From Mesorhizobium sp. Root102 (GTDB lineage: Bacteria > Pseudomonadota > Alphaproteobacteria > Rhizobiales > Rhizobiaceae), in contig NZ_LMCP01000045.1 in NCBI RefSeq assembly GCF_001425625.1, positions 854 through 64,853 on the forward strand: a stretch of 64,000 nt of DNA, in the 5' to 3' direction. A model generated the notes under the pieces. The model saw only the letters and a program-made list of their open reading frames with translations, was not told where the DNA came from and ran no database searches. The position numbers and the translations under genes are program-made. Below, in pieces: positions 8,460-17,405 of the stretch (within the stretch, counting starts at the first letter, position 1; the number at the start of each line of letters is the position of its first letter).

Positions 8460-10689
8460 GCGCCCAATTTCTTCGCGCCAAAGTTCTGGCAAGATAGCCA
8501 AGGCAATCCTGCGGATAGAAGACCTGCAGGTCTTCTACGGCGAGAGCCATGCGCTGCAGGGCGTTTCGCTGACGCTGGAAAGCGGCGTGCTTTCCGTGGT
8601 CGGCCGCAACGGCATGGGCAAGTCGACGCTGTGCAACACCATCGTCGGGCTGAAGCGCGCGCGTTCCGGTTCCATTCGTATCGACGGCCGCGAGATCTCG
8701 GCGCTCGAACCGCACGAGATCCATCGCCTCGGCGTTGGCTATGTGCCGCAGGGCCGTCGCGTCTGGCCGAGCCTGACGGTCGACGAGCATCTGCGGCTTG
8801 CCGCCGGCAACAGGCGCGATGCCAGTTGGACCGTCGAGCGTGTCTATCAGACCTTTCCGCGCCTGGCCGAGCGCCGCGGCAATGGCGGCTCGCAGTTGTC
8901 GGGTGGCGAACAGCAGATGCTGGCGATCTCGCGCGCGCTGCTCAGCGACCCGAAGCTGCTGGTCATGGACGAACCGACCGAAGGCCTGGCGCCGATCATA
9001 GTCGAGCAAGTCGAGCAGATGCTGATCAACCTCGCCGCCGAAGGCGAGATGGCGGTGCTTGTCATCGAGCAGAATATCGGCGTGGCGACCGCGGTGTCGA
9101 ACCAGGTCGCCATCATGGTCAATGGCCGCATCAACCGACTGATGGATGCAAAGGCGCTCGCCGCCGACCGCGAGTTACAGCAGCGTCTCCTTGGCGTCGG
9201 CCGCCATGCCGAGGAAGCGCCGATCACGCCGGCGGACGCGGCGCAGGCCAGGGAACAACTGGCGGAGGTCTATCGCGTTGATCGCACTGGCGCCGGCTCG
9301 ACCGAGCCAATGCCGCAGAACGGCATGTATCGCCCGGTTACCAACTTGCCCAACCGCTGGAACGTGCCGGTCACTGAGATGCGGCAGGCGGCGGTCGACA
9401 AGGCAGCACCTCAGGACGATCTGAAGAAGGTTTTCGCCATCCCCTTTGCCGAGCGCATCGGCCGGACCGTGCTTGTCGCCGGCACCTTCGACACCAAGGG
9501 CAAGGAACTGCGCTTCGTCGCCGACCGGCTGAAGTCGCTGGGCATTCCGGTGCGCACCGTTGATCTCTCGACATCGGGAAAACCGACCAGCGCCGATGTG
9601 CCCGCCATGCAGGTGGCCGGCATGCACGCGCGCGGTTCGTCCGCCGTCTTCACCAATGATCGCGGCGGCTCGGTCAGTGCCATGGCGGAAGCCTTCGCGC
9701 GCTGGATCGAGCGCGAGCCGCGTATCGGCGGCGTCATCTCGGCCGGTGGCTCCGGCGGCACCACGCTGGCAACGGCGGGCATGCGTGTGCTGCCTGTCGG
9801 CATACCCAAGCTGATGGTGTCGACGGTGGCGGCCGGCGATGTCGCCAAATATGTCGGCGGCGCCGACATCATGATGTTCCATTCGGTCGCCGATGTGCAG
9901 GGGCTGAACTCGATCACCGAACAGGTGCTATCCAACGCCGCGCACGCCATGGCCGGCATGGTCGCGCAACTGCCCAATGCCGAGGCGTGGGAAGCAAGAC
10001 GCAAGCTGGCGCGGCCGGCTCTGGGCATCACCATGTTCGGCGTCACCACACCGGCGGTGCAGGCGGTGACCAGACGTCTTGAAGCCGACTATGACTGCCT
10101 CGTCTTCCATGCCACGGGCATCGGCGGACGGGCCATGGAAAATCTCGGCGACTCTCGCCTGCTGTCGGCCTTCCTCGACCTGACCACCACGGAAGTGGCC
10201 GACATGATCGTCGGCGGCATCTTCCCGGCGACCGAGGATCGTTTCGGCGCGGCGATCCGCACCGGGCTGCCTTATGTGGGCTCGACCGGCGCGCTGGACA
10301 TGGTCAATTTCGGCCCGCGCGACAGCGTGCCGGAGAAATTCCGCAGCCGCAAATTCGTCATCCACAATCCGAACGTCACCCTGATGCGCACCACGCGCGA
10401 CGAGAACCGCGCCTTTGGCGAATGGATCGGCGCGCGGCTCAACGCCATGAATGGCCCGGTGCGGTTCCTGCTGCCCGAAGGCGGAGTGTCAATGCTCGAT
10501 GCGCCCGGTCAAGCCTTTCACGATCCTGAAGCTGACAACGTCCTGTTCGAGGCGATCGAGAAAACCGTTCGCCAGACTCCGTTGCGCCATGTCGAGCGGG
10601 TGCGGGCGAACATCAACGATACGCCTTTCGTCGATGCGGTAATCAATGCGTTCCACGCGATCACGCCGAAACTGCAGAGGCGGGCATGA
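8452..10689 (+). CDS. Fusion: LivF-type ABC ATPase + Tm-1-like (UPF0261) ATP-binding domain
   Basis: A 745-residue protein. Residues about 15-250 are a LivF-type ATPase: Walker A GRNGMGKST near 51, signature LSGGEQQ near 149 and Walker B LLVMDEPTEGLAP near 169. After a linker, residues about 335-745 form a complete UPF0261/Tm-1-like region, starting RTVLVAGTFDTKGKELRF, with GGVISAGGSGGTTLA and a Gly-rich ISAGGSGG loop; this family binds ATP in the plant Tm-1 homologue. The reading frame is continuous, so the fusion is genuine and not an artefact of overlapping genes. The TIM-barrel partner that often accompanies UPF0261 proteins is not encoded beside it. The start ATG at 8452 overlaps the LivG gene; an in-frame upstream codon at 8371 would lie inside it. 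Confidence 0.9.
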   Translation: MAERPISSRQSSGKIAKAILRIEDLQVFYGESHALQGVSLTLESGVLSVVGRNGMGKSTLCNTIVGLKRARSGSIRIDGREISALEPHEIHRLGVGYVPQGRRVWPSLTVDEHLRLAAGNRRDASWTVERVYQTFPRLAERRGNGGSQLSGGEQQMLAISRALLSDPKLLVMDEPTEGLAPIIVEQVEQMLINLAAEGEMAVLVIEQNIGVATAVSNQVAIMVNGRINRLMDAKALAADRELQQRLLGVGRHAEEAPITPADAAQAREQLAEVYRVDRTGAGSTEPMPQNGMYRPVTNLPNRWNVPVTEMRQAAVDKAAPQDDLKKVFAIPFAERIGRTVLVAGTFDTKGKELRFVADRLKSLGIPVRTVDLSTSGKPTSADVPAMQVAGMHARGSSAVFTNDRGGSVSAMAEAFARWIEREPRIGGVISAGGSGGTTLATAGMRVLPVGIPKLMVSTVAAGDVAKYVGGADIMMFHSVADVQGLNSITEQVLSNAAHAMAGMVAQLPNAEAWEARRKLARPALGITMFGVTTPAVQAVTRRLEADYDCLVFHATGIGGRAMENLGDSRLLSAFLDLTTTEVADMIVGGIFPATEDRFGAAIRTGLPYVGSTGALDMVNFGPRDSVPEKFRSRKFVIHNPNVTLMRTTRDENRAFGEWIGARLNAMNGPVRFLLPEGGVSMLDAPGQAFHDPEADNVLFEAIEKTVRQTPLRHVERVRANINDTPFVDAVINAFHAITPKLQRRA

Positions 10690-10778
10690 AGAATTGGACT
10701 TCGCCACCGTGCGGGTGGATGTTTGAAAATACTGCCGGTCGCCCCGTGCCGACCGTATTGTCTTGGGGAGGATAGATC

Positions 10779-12965
10779 ATGGACGCGCAAACCTTTGGCG
10801 CATTCCTGTTGTGGCTGATCATTGCCGCGGTCGTCGTGGTGATCGCCGTCTATATCTTGCGCTGGCTCTATCGCCGCTCGACCAAGGAGACGGCGTTTGT
10901 CCGCACCGGCTTCATGGGGGAGAAGGTGGTGGTGAATGGCGGCGCCTTCGTCATTCCGGTGCTGCACGAGATCACCCCGGTCAATATGAATGTGTTGCGC
11001 ATCGAAGTGCGCCGCGAGGACGGTTTTGCGCTGATCACCAAAAACCGCATGCGCGTCGATCTGATCGCCGAGTTCTTCGTCCGCGTCGGCGCCAGCCGCG
11101 AGCTGGTCGCCGCTGCCGCGCAGACGCTAGGCCGCCGCACGCTGCAGCCCGACAGTTTGCGCGAACTGCTGGAAGGCAAGTTTGCCGGCGCCCTGCGCAC
11201 GGTCGCGGCCCAGATGACGCTGGAAGAGATGCACGAACTGCGCGGCGACTACGCCGCCAAAGTGCGCAGCCTTGCTTCGGAATCGCTCGCCGCCAACGGG
11301 CTCGAGTTGGAAAGCGTCGCCATCGTCGATCTTGACCAGACCAGCCTCGAATATTTCGACCCGTCCAACGCCTTCGACGCGGAGGGCCTGACGCAGCTGA
11401 CGGAATCGATCGAGACAAGGCGACGGATGCGCAACGAGATCGAGCAGCGCACGCTGGTCGATATCCGTAACCAGAACCTCGACACCCAGCGCAAGGTGCT
11501 GGAGATCGACCGCGACAGCGAATATGCCCGCCTCGAACAGGAACGCGAGGTCGAGATCCGCCGTGCCGCGCAACGTTCGGAGCTCGCCATCGAGCGCGCG
11601 CTGCGCGACCAGGAATCCGAACAGGCACAGCTTTCGTCGCGCGAAGCCGTAGAGAAGTCGCGCCTCAACCAGGAGCGCAACATCACCGAGGAGCGCATCA
11701 AGAGCGAGGAAGACACGCAGCGTCGCGAGATCGCGCGGCGCCGTTCGCTCGACGAGACCGAGATGAAGATGCGTGAAATGACCGAGCGCGAGCAGATTGC
11801 GCTTGAACTGTCGCTGGAAAAGGCTCGCATCGAGCGGGAGGGCACGCAGAGCCAGCTCGAGATCGAGCGCAGGAAACTGCTCGAGGTCGCTGAACTGGAG
11901 CGCCAGATCGCTCTGGCTGAAAAGGCGCTGGAAGTGACGAAGGCAGAGGCGGAAAAGCGCCGCGCCGAGATCGTCGAGAACCAGGCAACCGAGACGGCGC
12001 GGATCGCGCAGGATCGCGCCATCGACGAGGTCAGGATCGCAAGGGAGCGTCACCTCGAAGCGCTGCAGATCGCCAAGCGTCAGGCTTTCGAGGAAGCCGA
12101 GATCTCGGCCGGCGAGGAGGTCGAACGCGCCCGTATCACCACCGAGCGCGGCATCGAGGAGGCCCGGCTGATCAAGGATCGCGATATCAGGCAGCTTGGC
12201 GTCGACCGAGACCAGAAGATCGAGATCGCCGAAATCCAGAAGGCAATCGACATCGCCAAGAAGACGCAAGAGCGTTCCTCGGCGATCGCGGCCTCGGAGG
12301 CGGTTCGCGCCAAGGCTATCCAGGCCGAAGAACAGGCCTTCACTGCCCGCGAGCGTGAGATTGCCGAACGCCGCAAGCTGACCGACCTGATCGGCGCGCA
12401 GCGCGAGGCTGAGCGTGACGCCTTGCGCATCGTCTCAGCCGCCGATGCCGAGATGAAGGCGGCGAAGAGCCTCGCAGAAGCACAGAAGATCGCCGCTGTC
12501 GCCTCGGCGGAATCGGAGAAGATCCACGCCCTTGCCGCCGCCCAGCGCTACGAAGTCGACGCCGCCGGCCATCGCCAGCTCAACGAGGCCGAGAACCTGC
12601 TCTCGAACGAGGCGCGGGCAGGGCGCTTGCGCGGCAAATTGCTCGACCACATGGAAGGCATCATCCGCGAAAGCGTCAAGCCGATGGAGAAGATCGAGGG
12701 CATCAAGATCCTGCATGTCGACGGCATCAATGGTGGCAACGGCGGCAACCGCAATGTCACCGACGAAGTCATTGACTCGGCGCTGCGCTACCGGGTGCAG
12801 GCGCCGATGATCGACAATCTGATGAAGGAGATCGGCATTGAGGGCGGCTCGCTCGGCCGCATGACCGATGTGCTGCGCGATGCCAAGGACATTTCGAGCC
12901 TGACCCGCGACAAGAAGGGCAAGGGAAAGGCCGCCAAGGACGACGATGACGACCGCGATCATTGA
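10779..12965 (+). CDS. Flotillin-like SPFH domain membrane protein
   Basis: A 728-residue protein. One N-terminal transmembrane segment (about residues 7-28) is followed by a basic patch and an SPFH/band-7 domain (about 40-200, with VVVNGGAFVIPVLHEITPV and LRIEVRREDGFAL). Residues about 205-600 are very rich in Glu, Arg, Ala and Lys and must form a long coiled coil, followed by a C-terminal region with an acidic/basic tail. This is the YqiK/flotillin layout; such proteins oligomerise in membrane microdomains. GGGGAGG lies just before the ATG. No NfeD-type partner gene, common beside bacterial flotillins, is seen next to it. Confidence 0.9.
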   Translation: MDAQTFGAFLLWLIIAAVVVVIAVYILRWLYRRSTKETAFVRTGFMGEKVVVNGGAFVIPVLHEITPVNMNVLRIEVRREDGFALITKNRMRVDLIAEFFVRVGASRELVAAAAQTLGRRTLQPDSLRELLEGKFAGALRTVAAQMTLEEMHELRGDYAAKVRSLASESLAANGLELESVAIVDLDQTSLEYFDPSNAFDAEGLTQLTESIETRRRMRNEIEQRTLVDIRNQNLDTQRKVLEIDRDSEYARLEQEREVEIRRAAQRSELAIERALRDQESEQAQLSSREAVEKSRLNQERNITEERIKSEEDTQRREIARRRSLDETEMKMREMTEREQIALELSLEKARIEREGTQSQLEIERRKLLEVAELERQIALAEKALEVTKAEAEKRRAEIVENQATETARIAQDRAIDEVRIARERHLEALQIAKRQAFEEAEISAGEEVERARITTERGIEEARLIKDRDIRQLGVDRDQKIEIAEIQKAIDIAKKTQERSSAIAASEAVRAKAIQAEEQAFTAREREIAERRKLTDLIGAQREAERDALRIVSAADAEMKAAKSLAEAQKIAAVASAESEKIHALAAAQRYEVDAAGHRQLNEAENLLSNEARAGRLRGKLLDHMEGIIRESVKPMEKIEGIKILHVDGINGGNGGNRNVTDEVIDSALRYRVQAPMIDNLMKEIGIEGGSLGRMTDVLRDAKDISSLTRDKKGKGKAAKDDDDDRDH

Positions 12966-13065
12966 GGTGAGGCCGGTATTTCGTCGCGCTTGGTTGGGCC
13001 GTGCGAGACGATGTCTTGCGCCTGATCGCGATGCTGCGTCGGTTCGCGATGGTTGCCAAGTGGTT

Positions 13066-13192
13066 CCCCCACTCCGTCGCTGCTTCGCAGCGCCACCTCT
13101 CCCCCCTCCGGAGGGAGAGGAAGGGAGCCCGCCGTGGATGGTTCGCACCCTTCCTCTCCCCCGTCGATCGGGGGAGCTCGACGGAGTGGGGG
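13066..13192. repeat. Palindromic intergenic repeat element
   Basis: A 14-base arm CCCCCACTCCGTCG (13066-13079) is repeated in perfect inverted form at 13179-13192. Inside it are two further hairpins, one around 13096-13120 (CTCTCCC paired with GGGAGAG) and one around 13155-13176 (CTCCCCC paired with GGGGGAG). This matches the mosaic palindromic repeats scattered between genes in rhizobial genomes. It sits between the flotillin gene and the first SRPBCC gene. Confidence 0.75.
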
Positions 13193-13256
13193 TCGATCTG
13201 GCGCGGCGCGAGACAATGCATACGCGGACTGCCATGCCCATAGCCGGCCCGCAAGC

Positions 13257-13694
13257 ATGACCAAGGTCTATGTATCCTCGGTCATTCCCGCTCCAGCGGC
13301 GGAAGTCTGGAAGCTGGTCCGCAACTTCAATGGCTTGCCGGCTTGGGCGCCTTTCGTTGCCGAAAGCCGCATCGAGCAGAACGCGCAGGCCGATCAGATC
13401 GGTTGCATCAGAAGTTTCACGCTGAAGGACGGCGGGCGGATTCGTGAAAGGCTGCTGGCCCTGTCGGACTACGATCTGTCCTGCAGCTACGCGATCCTCG
13501 AAAGCCCGATGGCGGTGGAGAACTATGTCGCCACCCTGTCATTGACGCCTATCACCGACGGCAACCTGACGCTTGCCGAATGGCAGGCGGAATTCGACTG
13601 TGCGCCGGATCGCGAAGCAGCCCTGATGCACCAGATCGGCACCGGCGTGTTCCAGATCGCCTTGACCGCACTGAAAAACCGGTTCGGGCGCTGA
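13257..13694 (+). CDS. SRPBCC family protein
   Basis: A 145-residue single-domain protein of the START/Bet v1-like (SRPBCC, polyketide-cyclase/MxaD-like) fold: MTKVYVSSVIPAPAAEVWKL at the N-terminus, then a strand pattern with DGGRIRERLLALSDYD and a C-terminal helix VFQIALTALKNRF. These domains hold hydrophobic ligands. The ATG at 13257 follows the repeat element. The next gene starts 9 bases later and its first 140 residues are clearly paralogous (shared WKLVRNFNG/WEILRDFNG and LALSD motifs), so this is a tandem duplication. Confidence 0.85.
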   Translation: MTKVYVSSVIPAPAAEVWKLVRNFNGLPAWAPFVAESRIEQNAQADQIGCIRSFTLKDGGRIRERLLALSDYDLSCSYAILESPMAVENYVATLSLTPITDGNLTLAEWQAEFDCAPDREAALMHQIGTGVFQIALTALKNRFGR

Positions 13695-13703
13695 CGCGGC
13701 GCG

Positions 13704-15224
13704 ATGGTCCAGGTTCGCCAGAGCACGATCATCGATGCACCGATCGACGAGGTCTGGGAAATCCTGCGCGACTTCAACGGCCACGATCGTTGGCACCCGG
13801 CAATTTCCTTCAGCGAGATCGAGGGTGGTGAGCCGGTCGACGCGGTCGGCTCGGTCCGCCACTTCAGGCTGAACGACGGCGGCGAGTTGCGTGAACAATT
13901 GCTGGCGCTGTCCGACAAGGACCGGCGGCTCAGCTATTGCCTGCTCGAAGCGCCGCTTCCCTTGATGGGCTATGTCGCCTCGGTGCGGCTGAAACCGGTG
14001 ACCGACGGCAATGCGACCTTCTGGGAATGGCGCTCGGAGTTCAATCCGCCGGCGCATCGGCGCGACGAACTGGTCAAGCTGGTCGCCGAAGGCATCTATC
14101 AGGCCGGCTTCGCGGCCGTGCGCAATCTTCTGCGAGGCCGAAGCGCAGGCTCGCCGATCGATGTGAGGCCTTCCCGGGCGGTTGCCGCTCCTGCCCCATC
14201 GGCAAGCGTGCCGCGCGTCGCGCCGACGGTCACACCAGGTCAGGCCGCGACAACCAGGGCGATCGTTGTCGAGCGCTATGGCGGACCGGAAGAGCTGCAG
14301 CTCAGGGAAATCGGACTGCCGAAGCCGGCGCCGAACGAAGTGCAGATCCGCCATACGGTGATCGGCGTCAATTTCATCGATGTCTATTGCCGCACCGGCT
14401 ATTTCGACCTTCTGCAGCCGCCTGGCGTGCCGGGCATGGAGGCGGCCGGCGTCATCGAGGCGGTTGGGTCCGCGGTGTCGGGCTTCTCTGTCGGCGGCCG
14501 TGTCGCCTATGCGTGTCCGCCGGTCGGCGCCTATTGCGAGCGGCGCAACATGGTGCCTGATCTTTTGGTCCATCTTCCTGATGATATCTCCGATGACATT
14601 GCCGCCGCTGGGCTGCTCAAAGGCATCGCCGCGAGTTTTCTGCTGCACGAAGTTCATGTTGTCCGTCCTGGCGAGGTCGTCCTGATCCATGCCGCCGCTG
14701 GCGGCGTCGGCCAATTGTTGGTGCAGTGGGCCCGCCATCTCGGAGCGACGGTCATTGCGACGGTGTCGAGCGACGATAAGGCGCGGATCGTCGAACGGCT
14801 CGGCGCTGATCACGTCATCGTCTATTCGCGAGAGAATTTCGCCGAGGCCGTCATGCGATTGACTGGCGGCGCCGGCGCGGATGTCGCCTATGACGCTGTC
14901 GGCAACGATACCTTCGGTGGGTCGCTGGCGGCGCTCGGAGTACGAGGCCATCTCGTCAGTTTCGGCCAGGCTTCCGGCCCAGTCGGCAATTGGGATATCG
15001 GTCGGCTCTCTTCGAAGTCCGTCACGATTTCCCGGCCGAACTACGCCCACTATACCGACACACCGCAGAAGCTTGCTCCGCAATTGAACCGGTTCTTTGC
15101 CGCGCTGCGACAGGGGACTATCAAGGTCGAGCCTCCGAGGCACTACGATCTGGCAGCGGCGTCGGAGGCCCATCGCGATCTGGAGTCGCGACGAACGACC
15201 GGCGCGCTGGTGCTAAAGGTGTGA
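13704..15224 (+). CDS. Fusion: SRPBCC domain + zinc-independent quinone oxidoreductase (MDR)
   Basis: A 506-residue protein. Residues 1-140 are an SRPBCC domain (MVQVRQSTIIDAPIDEVWEI) paralogous to the preceding gene. Residues about 145-182 are a Pro/Ala-rich linker. Residues about 183-506 are a medium-chain quinone oxidoreductase: GVNFIDVYCRTGYF, GMEAAGVIEAVG, the NADP-binding loop HAAAGGVGQLLVQWA and GRLSSKSVTISRP. The frame is continuous. The C-terminal domain probably reduces quinones or enals with NADPH; the lipid-binding-like domain could present a hydrophobic substrate (inference). Confidence 0.88.
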   Translation: MVQVRQSTIIDAPIDEVWEILRDFNGHDRWHPAISFSEIEGGEPVDAVGSVRHFRLNDGGELREQLLALSDKDRRLSYCLLEAPLPLMGYVASVRLKPVTDGNATFWEWRSEFNPPAHRRDELVKLVAEGIYQAGFAAVRNLLRGRSAGSPIDVRPSRAVAAPAPSASVPRVAPTVTPGQAATTRAIVVERYGGPEELQLREIGLPKPAPNEVQIRHTVIGVNFIDVYCRTGYFDLLQPPGVPGMEAAGVIEAVGSAVSGFSVGGRVAYACPPVGAYCERRNMVPDLLVHLPDDISDDIAAAGLLKGIAASFLLHEVHVVRPGEVVLIHAAAGGVGQLLVQWARHLGATVIATVSSDDKARIVERLGADHVIVYSRENFAEAVMRLTGGAGADVAYDAVGNDTFGGSLAALGVRGHLVSFGQASGPVGNWDIGRLSSKSVTISRPNYAHYTDTPQKLAPQLNRFFAALRQGTIKVEPPRHYDLAAASEAHRDLESRRTTGALVLKV

Positions 15225-15374
15225 GACGAGTTGCCACAATCGAAGCCGCCTGGCGGCGTCAGACGAAGCTTTCGGTCGCTATGGTCACTATCCATTTCGA
15301 GACCTTTGGGAATGGCCGCTGTCGGCGTACCCTCGACCTGCCGCTTGCGCTCGCAAGGTCCGCCCCCACGTTCC

Positions 15375-15405
15375 TTGACATCGGGTATTTATCCGAAATT
15401 ATGTA
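15375..15405 (+). promoter_or_regulatory. Candidate sigma-70-type promoter with embedded operator for the ABC ATPase gene
   Basis: TTGACA at 15375-15380 is followed after 18-19 bases by TTATGT/TATGTA (15399-15405), 20 bases before the ATG at 15426. Between them, 15381-15396 reads TCGGGTA-TT-TATCCGA, a near-perfect inverted repeat with the half-site TCGGATA also found at 19723-19730. A repressor bound there would cover the promoter. Confidence 0.5.
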
Positions 15406-15425
15406 GGAAAGAAGGATCGCAAAGC

Positions 15426-16499
15426 ATGACGGGAATCGCGCTGTCGGGCGTATCAAAGCACTTTGGCGCAGTCGAAGTGATCCGCGACGTGAGCCTGGAC
15501 ATTAAGCCAGGAGAGCTGGTCGTGTTTCTCGGCCCGTCCGGTTCTGGCAAGACGACGCTGCTCCGGATGATCGCCGGCCTCGAAAGCATTGACGAGGGCA
15601 CGCTGACGATCGACGGGGTGCGCTCGGAGAACCTTGCGCCGGGCAGGCGCAACGTTGCGATGGTCTTCCAGAACTATGCGCTTTACCCACATATGACAGT
15701 CGCGGAGAACATGGCCTTTGGGCTGAGGAACATTCGGGTCGCGCCGGATGTTATACGCCAACGGATCGCTGAGGCTGCGCGCATCTTGGAGATTGAAGCG
15801 CTGCTCCACCGGCGGCCGTCGCAGCTCTCCGGCGGGCAGCGCCAGCGCGTGGCTATCGGGCGTGCGATCGTCAAGGAGCCCAAGGCATTCCTGTTCGACG
15901 AGCCACTCTCCAATCTGGACGCGGCGCTTCGAGCCCGTACACGCGTCGAGCTTGCCGAGCTGCATCAGCGTTTGAAGTCGACGATGATCTACGTCACCCA
16001 CGACCAGGTGGAAGCGATGACCCTCGCCGACCGTATTGTGATCCTCAATGATTGCCGGATAGAGCAGATGGGAAGACCCGACGAGGTCTATGCACGTCCG
16101 GCATCGCGATTCGTCGCGACCTTCGTCGGATCTCCGGCGATGAACATTCTGCCTGTTACGGTTTCGGGCTCAGGCGACAGGCTCAATGCGCGCTTGACGG
16201 ATGGATCGCTCGTCGGGCTTCCTGGCGCGCCGGCCAACATGGATTGGCGCGAACTGGGAGTGCGGCCGGAATCGCTGATTGTCGTCTCCGAGGGCAATGA
16301 AGCATCCGCCACGGCCACCGTTGTCGAGCGCCTTGGTGAGCGAACGCTCGTCTATGCGCGGCTCGCCGATGGGACGCAGGTTACGGCACAAGATCGCGGG
16401 CTCTCGAGCGTCAAACCGGGCGATGCCGTTCGGCTGATGTTCGACACCGCCGCCCTGCATCTCTTCGCCGCGGACGGATCGACCTGGCACGCGCGCTGA
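15426..16499 (+). CDS. Sugar ABC transporter ATP-binding protein (UgpC/MsmK type)
   Basis: A 357-residue ATPase of the carbohydrate-uptake-1 family: Walker A GPSGSGKTTLLRM, Q-loop FQNYALYPHMT, signature LSGGQRQRVAIGRA and Walker B FLFDEPLSNLDA. A C-terminal TOBE-type region follows from about residue 240, where regulatory sugar-system ATPases carry their extra domain. I used the ATG at 15426; the frame runs further upstream without a good start. It faces the minus-strand permease, binding-protein and glycosidase genes and should energise that transporter, although it lies outside their transcription unit. Confidence 0.92.
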   Translation: MTGIALSGVSKHFGAVEVIRDVSLDIKPGELVVFLGPSGSGKTTLLRMIAGLESIDEGTLTIDGVRSENLAPGRRNVAMVFQNYALYPHMTVAENMAFGLRNIRVAPDVIRQRIAEAARILEIEALLHRRPSQLSGGQRQRVAIGRAIVKEPKAFLFDEPLSNLDAALRARTRVELAELHQRLKSTMIYVTHDQVEAMTLADRIVILNDCRIEQMGRPDEVYARPASRFVATFVGSPAMNILPVTVSGSGDRLNARLTDGSLVGLPGAPANMDWRELGVRPESLIVVSEGNEASATATVVERLGERTLVYARLADGTQVTAQDRGLSSVKPGDAVRLMFDTAALHLFAADGSTWHAR

Positions 16500-16562
16500 C
16501 GGGCCTGAATCCGCCGAGCGGGGTCCTGCCCTCTGGCATCGCGGTTCGCTCGCGGGCCGAGG

Positions 16563-17405
16563 CTAGCCCTTGATACCTGCCGAGAGCGTTATCGCTTCGG
16601 TCACTCGTCGTTGGAAAAAGAGGTAGGCTAGCGCCACCGGAAGGCCGGCCAGTACAGCTGCCGACAGCTGGCGCGCGTAGTAGACACCGAAGGCGTCATT
16701 GACCTGCGTGATGCCGACGGTGATCGTCATCATCTCGGTGCGGGTCACCGAGAGGAACGGCCACAAAAACGCGTTCCACGTCCAGATGAAGCAGACGATC
16801 GACAGCGCCGTCGTCACCCCCCAGTTCATCGGCATGTAGATCTTGAAGAGGATCCCGAATTCAGATGCATTGTCCATGACCGCGGCCTCGCGGAAGTCCT
16901 TCGGGACCTGATCGAAGAACTGCTTGTACACGATGATGATGACGGGGTGGATAAGCTGCGGCAACATGATTCCAGCCCAGCTGTTGAGCAGGCCAAGGTT
17001 GGCCACCAGCACGAAATGATTGATGATCAGCGCCGAAGTTGGCACCATGAAGGAGGCGAGTATCAGCCACCATAGCGCGATCCGCCCCGGGAACCGCAAC
17101 TGCGAAATCGCGTAGCCGCACAGCATCGAGGTGAAGATGGTGATGACCGTTACGCCGACCGCGACCGCCACCGAATTGACGTACCAGGTGCCGATCTGTG
17201 TGGTGGTCAGGGCGTCAATGTAGTTCTCCAGCGTCGGCGTCTCGGGCCAGAGTTCGATGTATGGCCGGACGACTTCGTCGTCCGGTTTGAGCGATGAGAT
17301 CACACCCCAATAGAGCGGGAACGCCCATAGGATGGCCCAGACGAGCGTCAGTGCCGTGATGATCCCGCCCCAAAAGTTCCAGCGCTGCGCAGCCATGGCG
17401 TTCAT
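16563..17405 (-). CDS. Sugar ABC transporter permease (MalG type)
   Basis: A 280-residue permease with six predicted membrane segments and the ATPase-docking EAA loop EAAVMDNASEFGILFKIYMP, the MalG/UgpE kind of CUT1 permease. Its ATG overlaps the stop of the upstream permease gene by 4 bases, so the two are co-translated. It forms the inner-membrane pore with that partner. Confidence 0.92.
   Translation of the reverse strand: MNAMAAQRWNFWGGIITALTLVWAILWAFPLYWGVISSLKPDDEVVRPYIELWPETPTLENYIDALTTTQIGTWYVNSVAVAVGVTVITIFTSMLCGYAISQLRFPGRIALWWLILASFMVPTSALIINHFVLVANLGLLNSWAGIMLPQLIHPVIIIVYKQFFDQVPKDFREAAVMDNASEFGILFKIYMPMNWGVTTALSIVCFIWTWNAFLWPFLSVTRTEMMTITVGITQVNDAFGVYYARQLSAAVLAGLPVALAYLFFQRRVTEAITLSAGIKG

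Noticed and set aside
13539..15173. 544-residue frame antisense to the SRPBCC and oxidoreductase genes
   Set aside because: The plus strand has clear SRPBCC and MDR motifs in two consecutive genes; the antisense frame is compositional.
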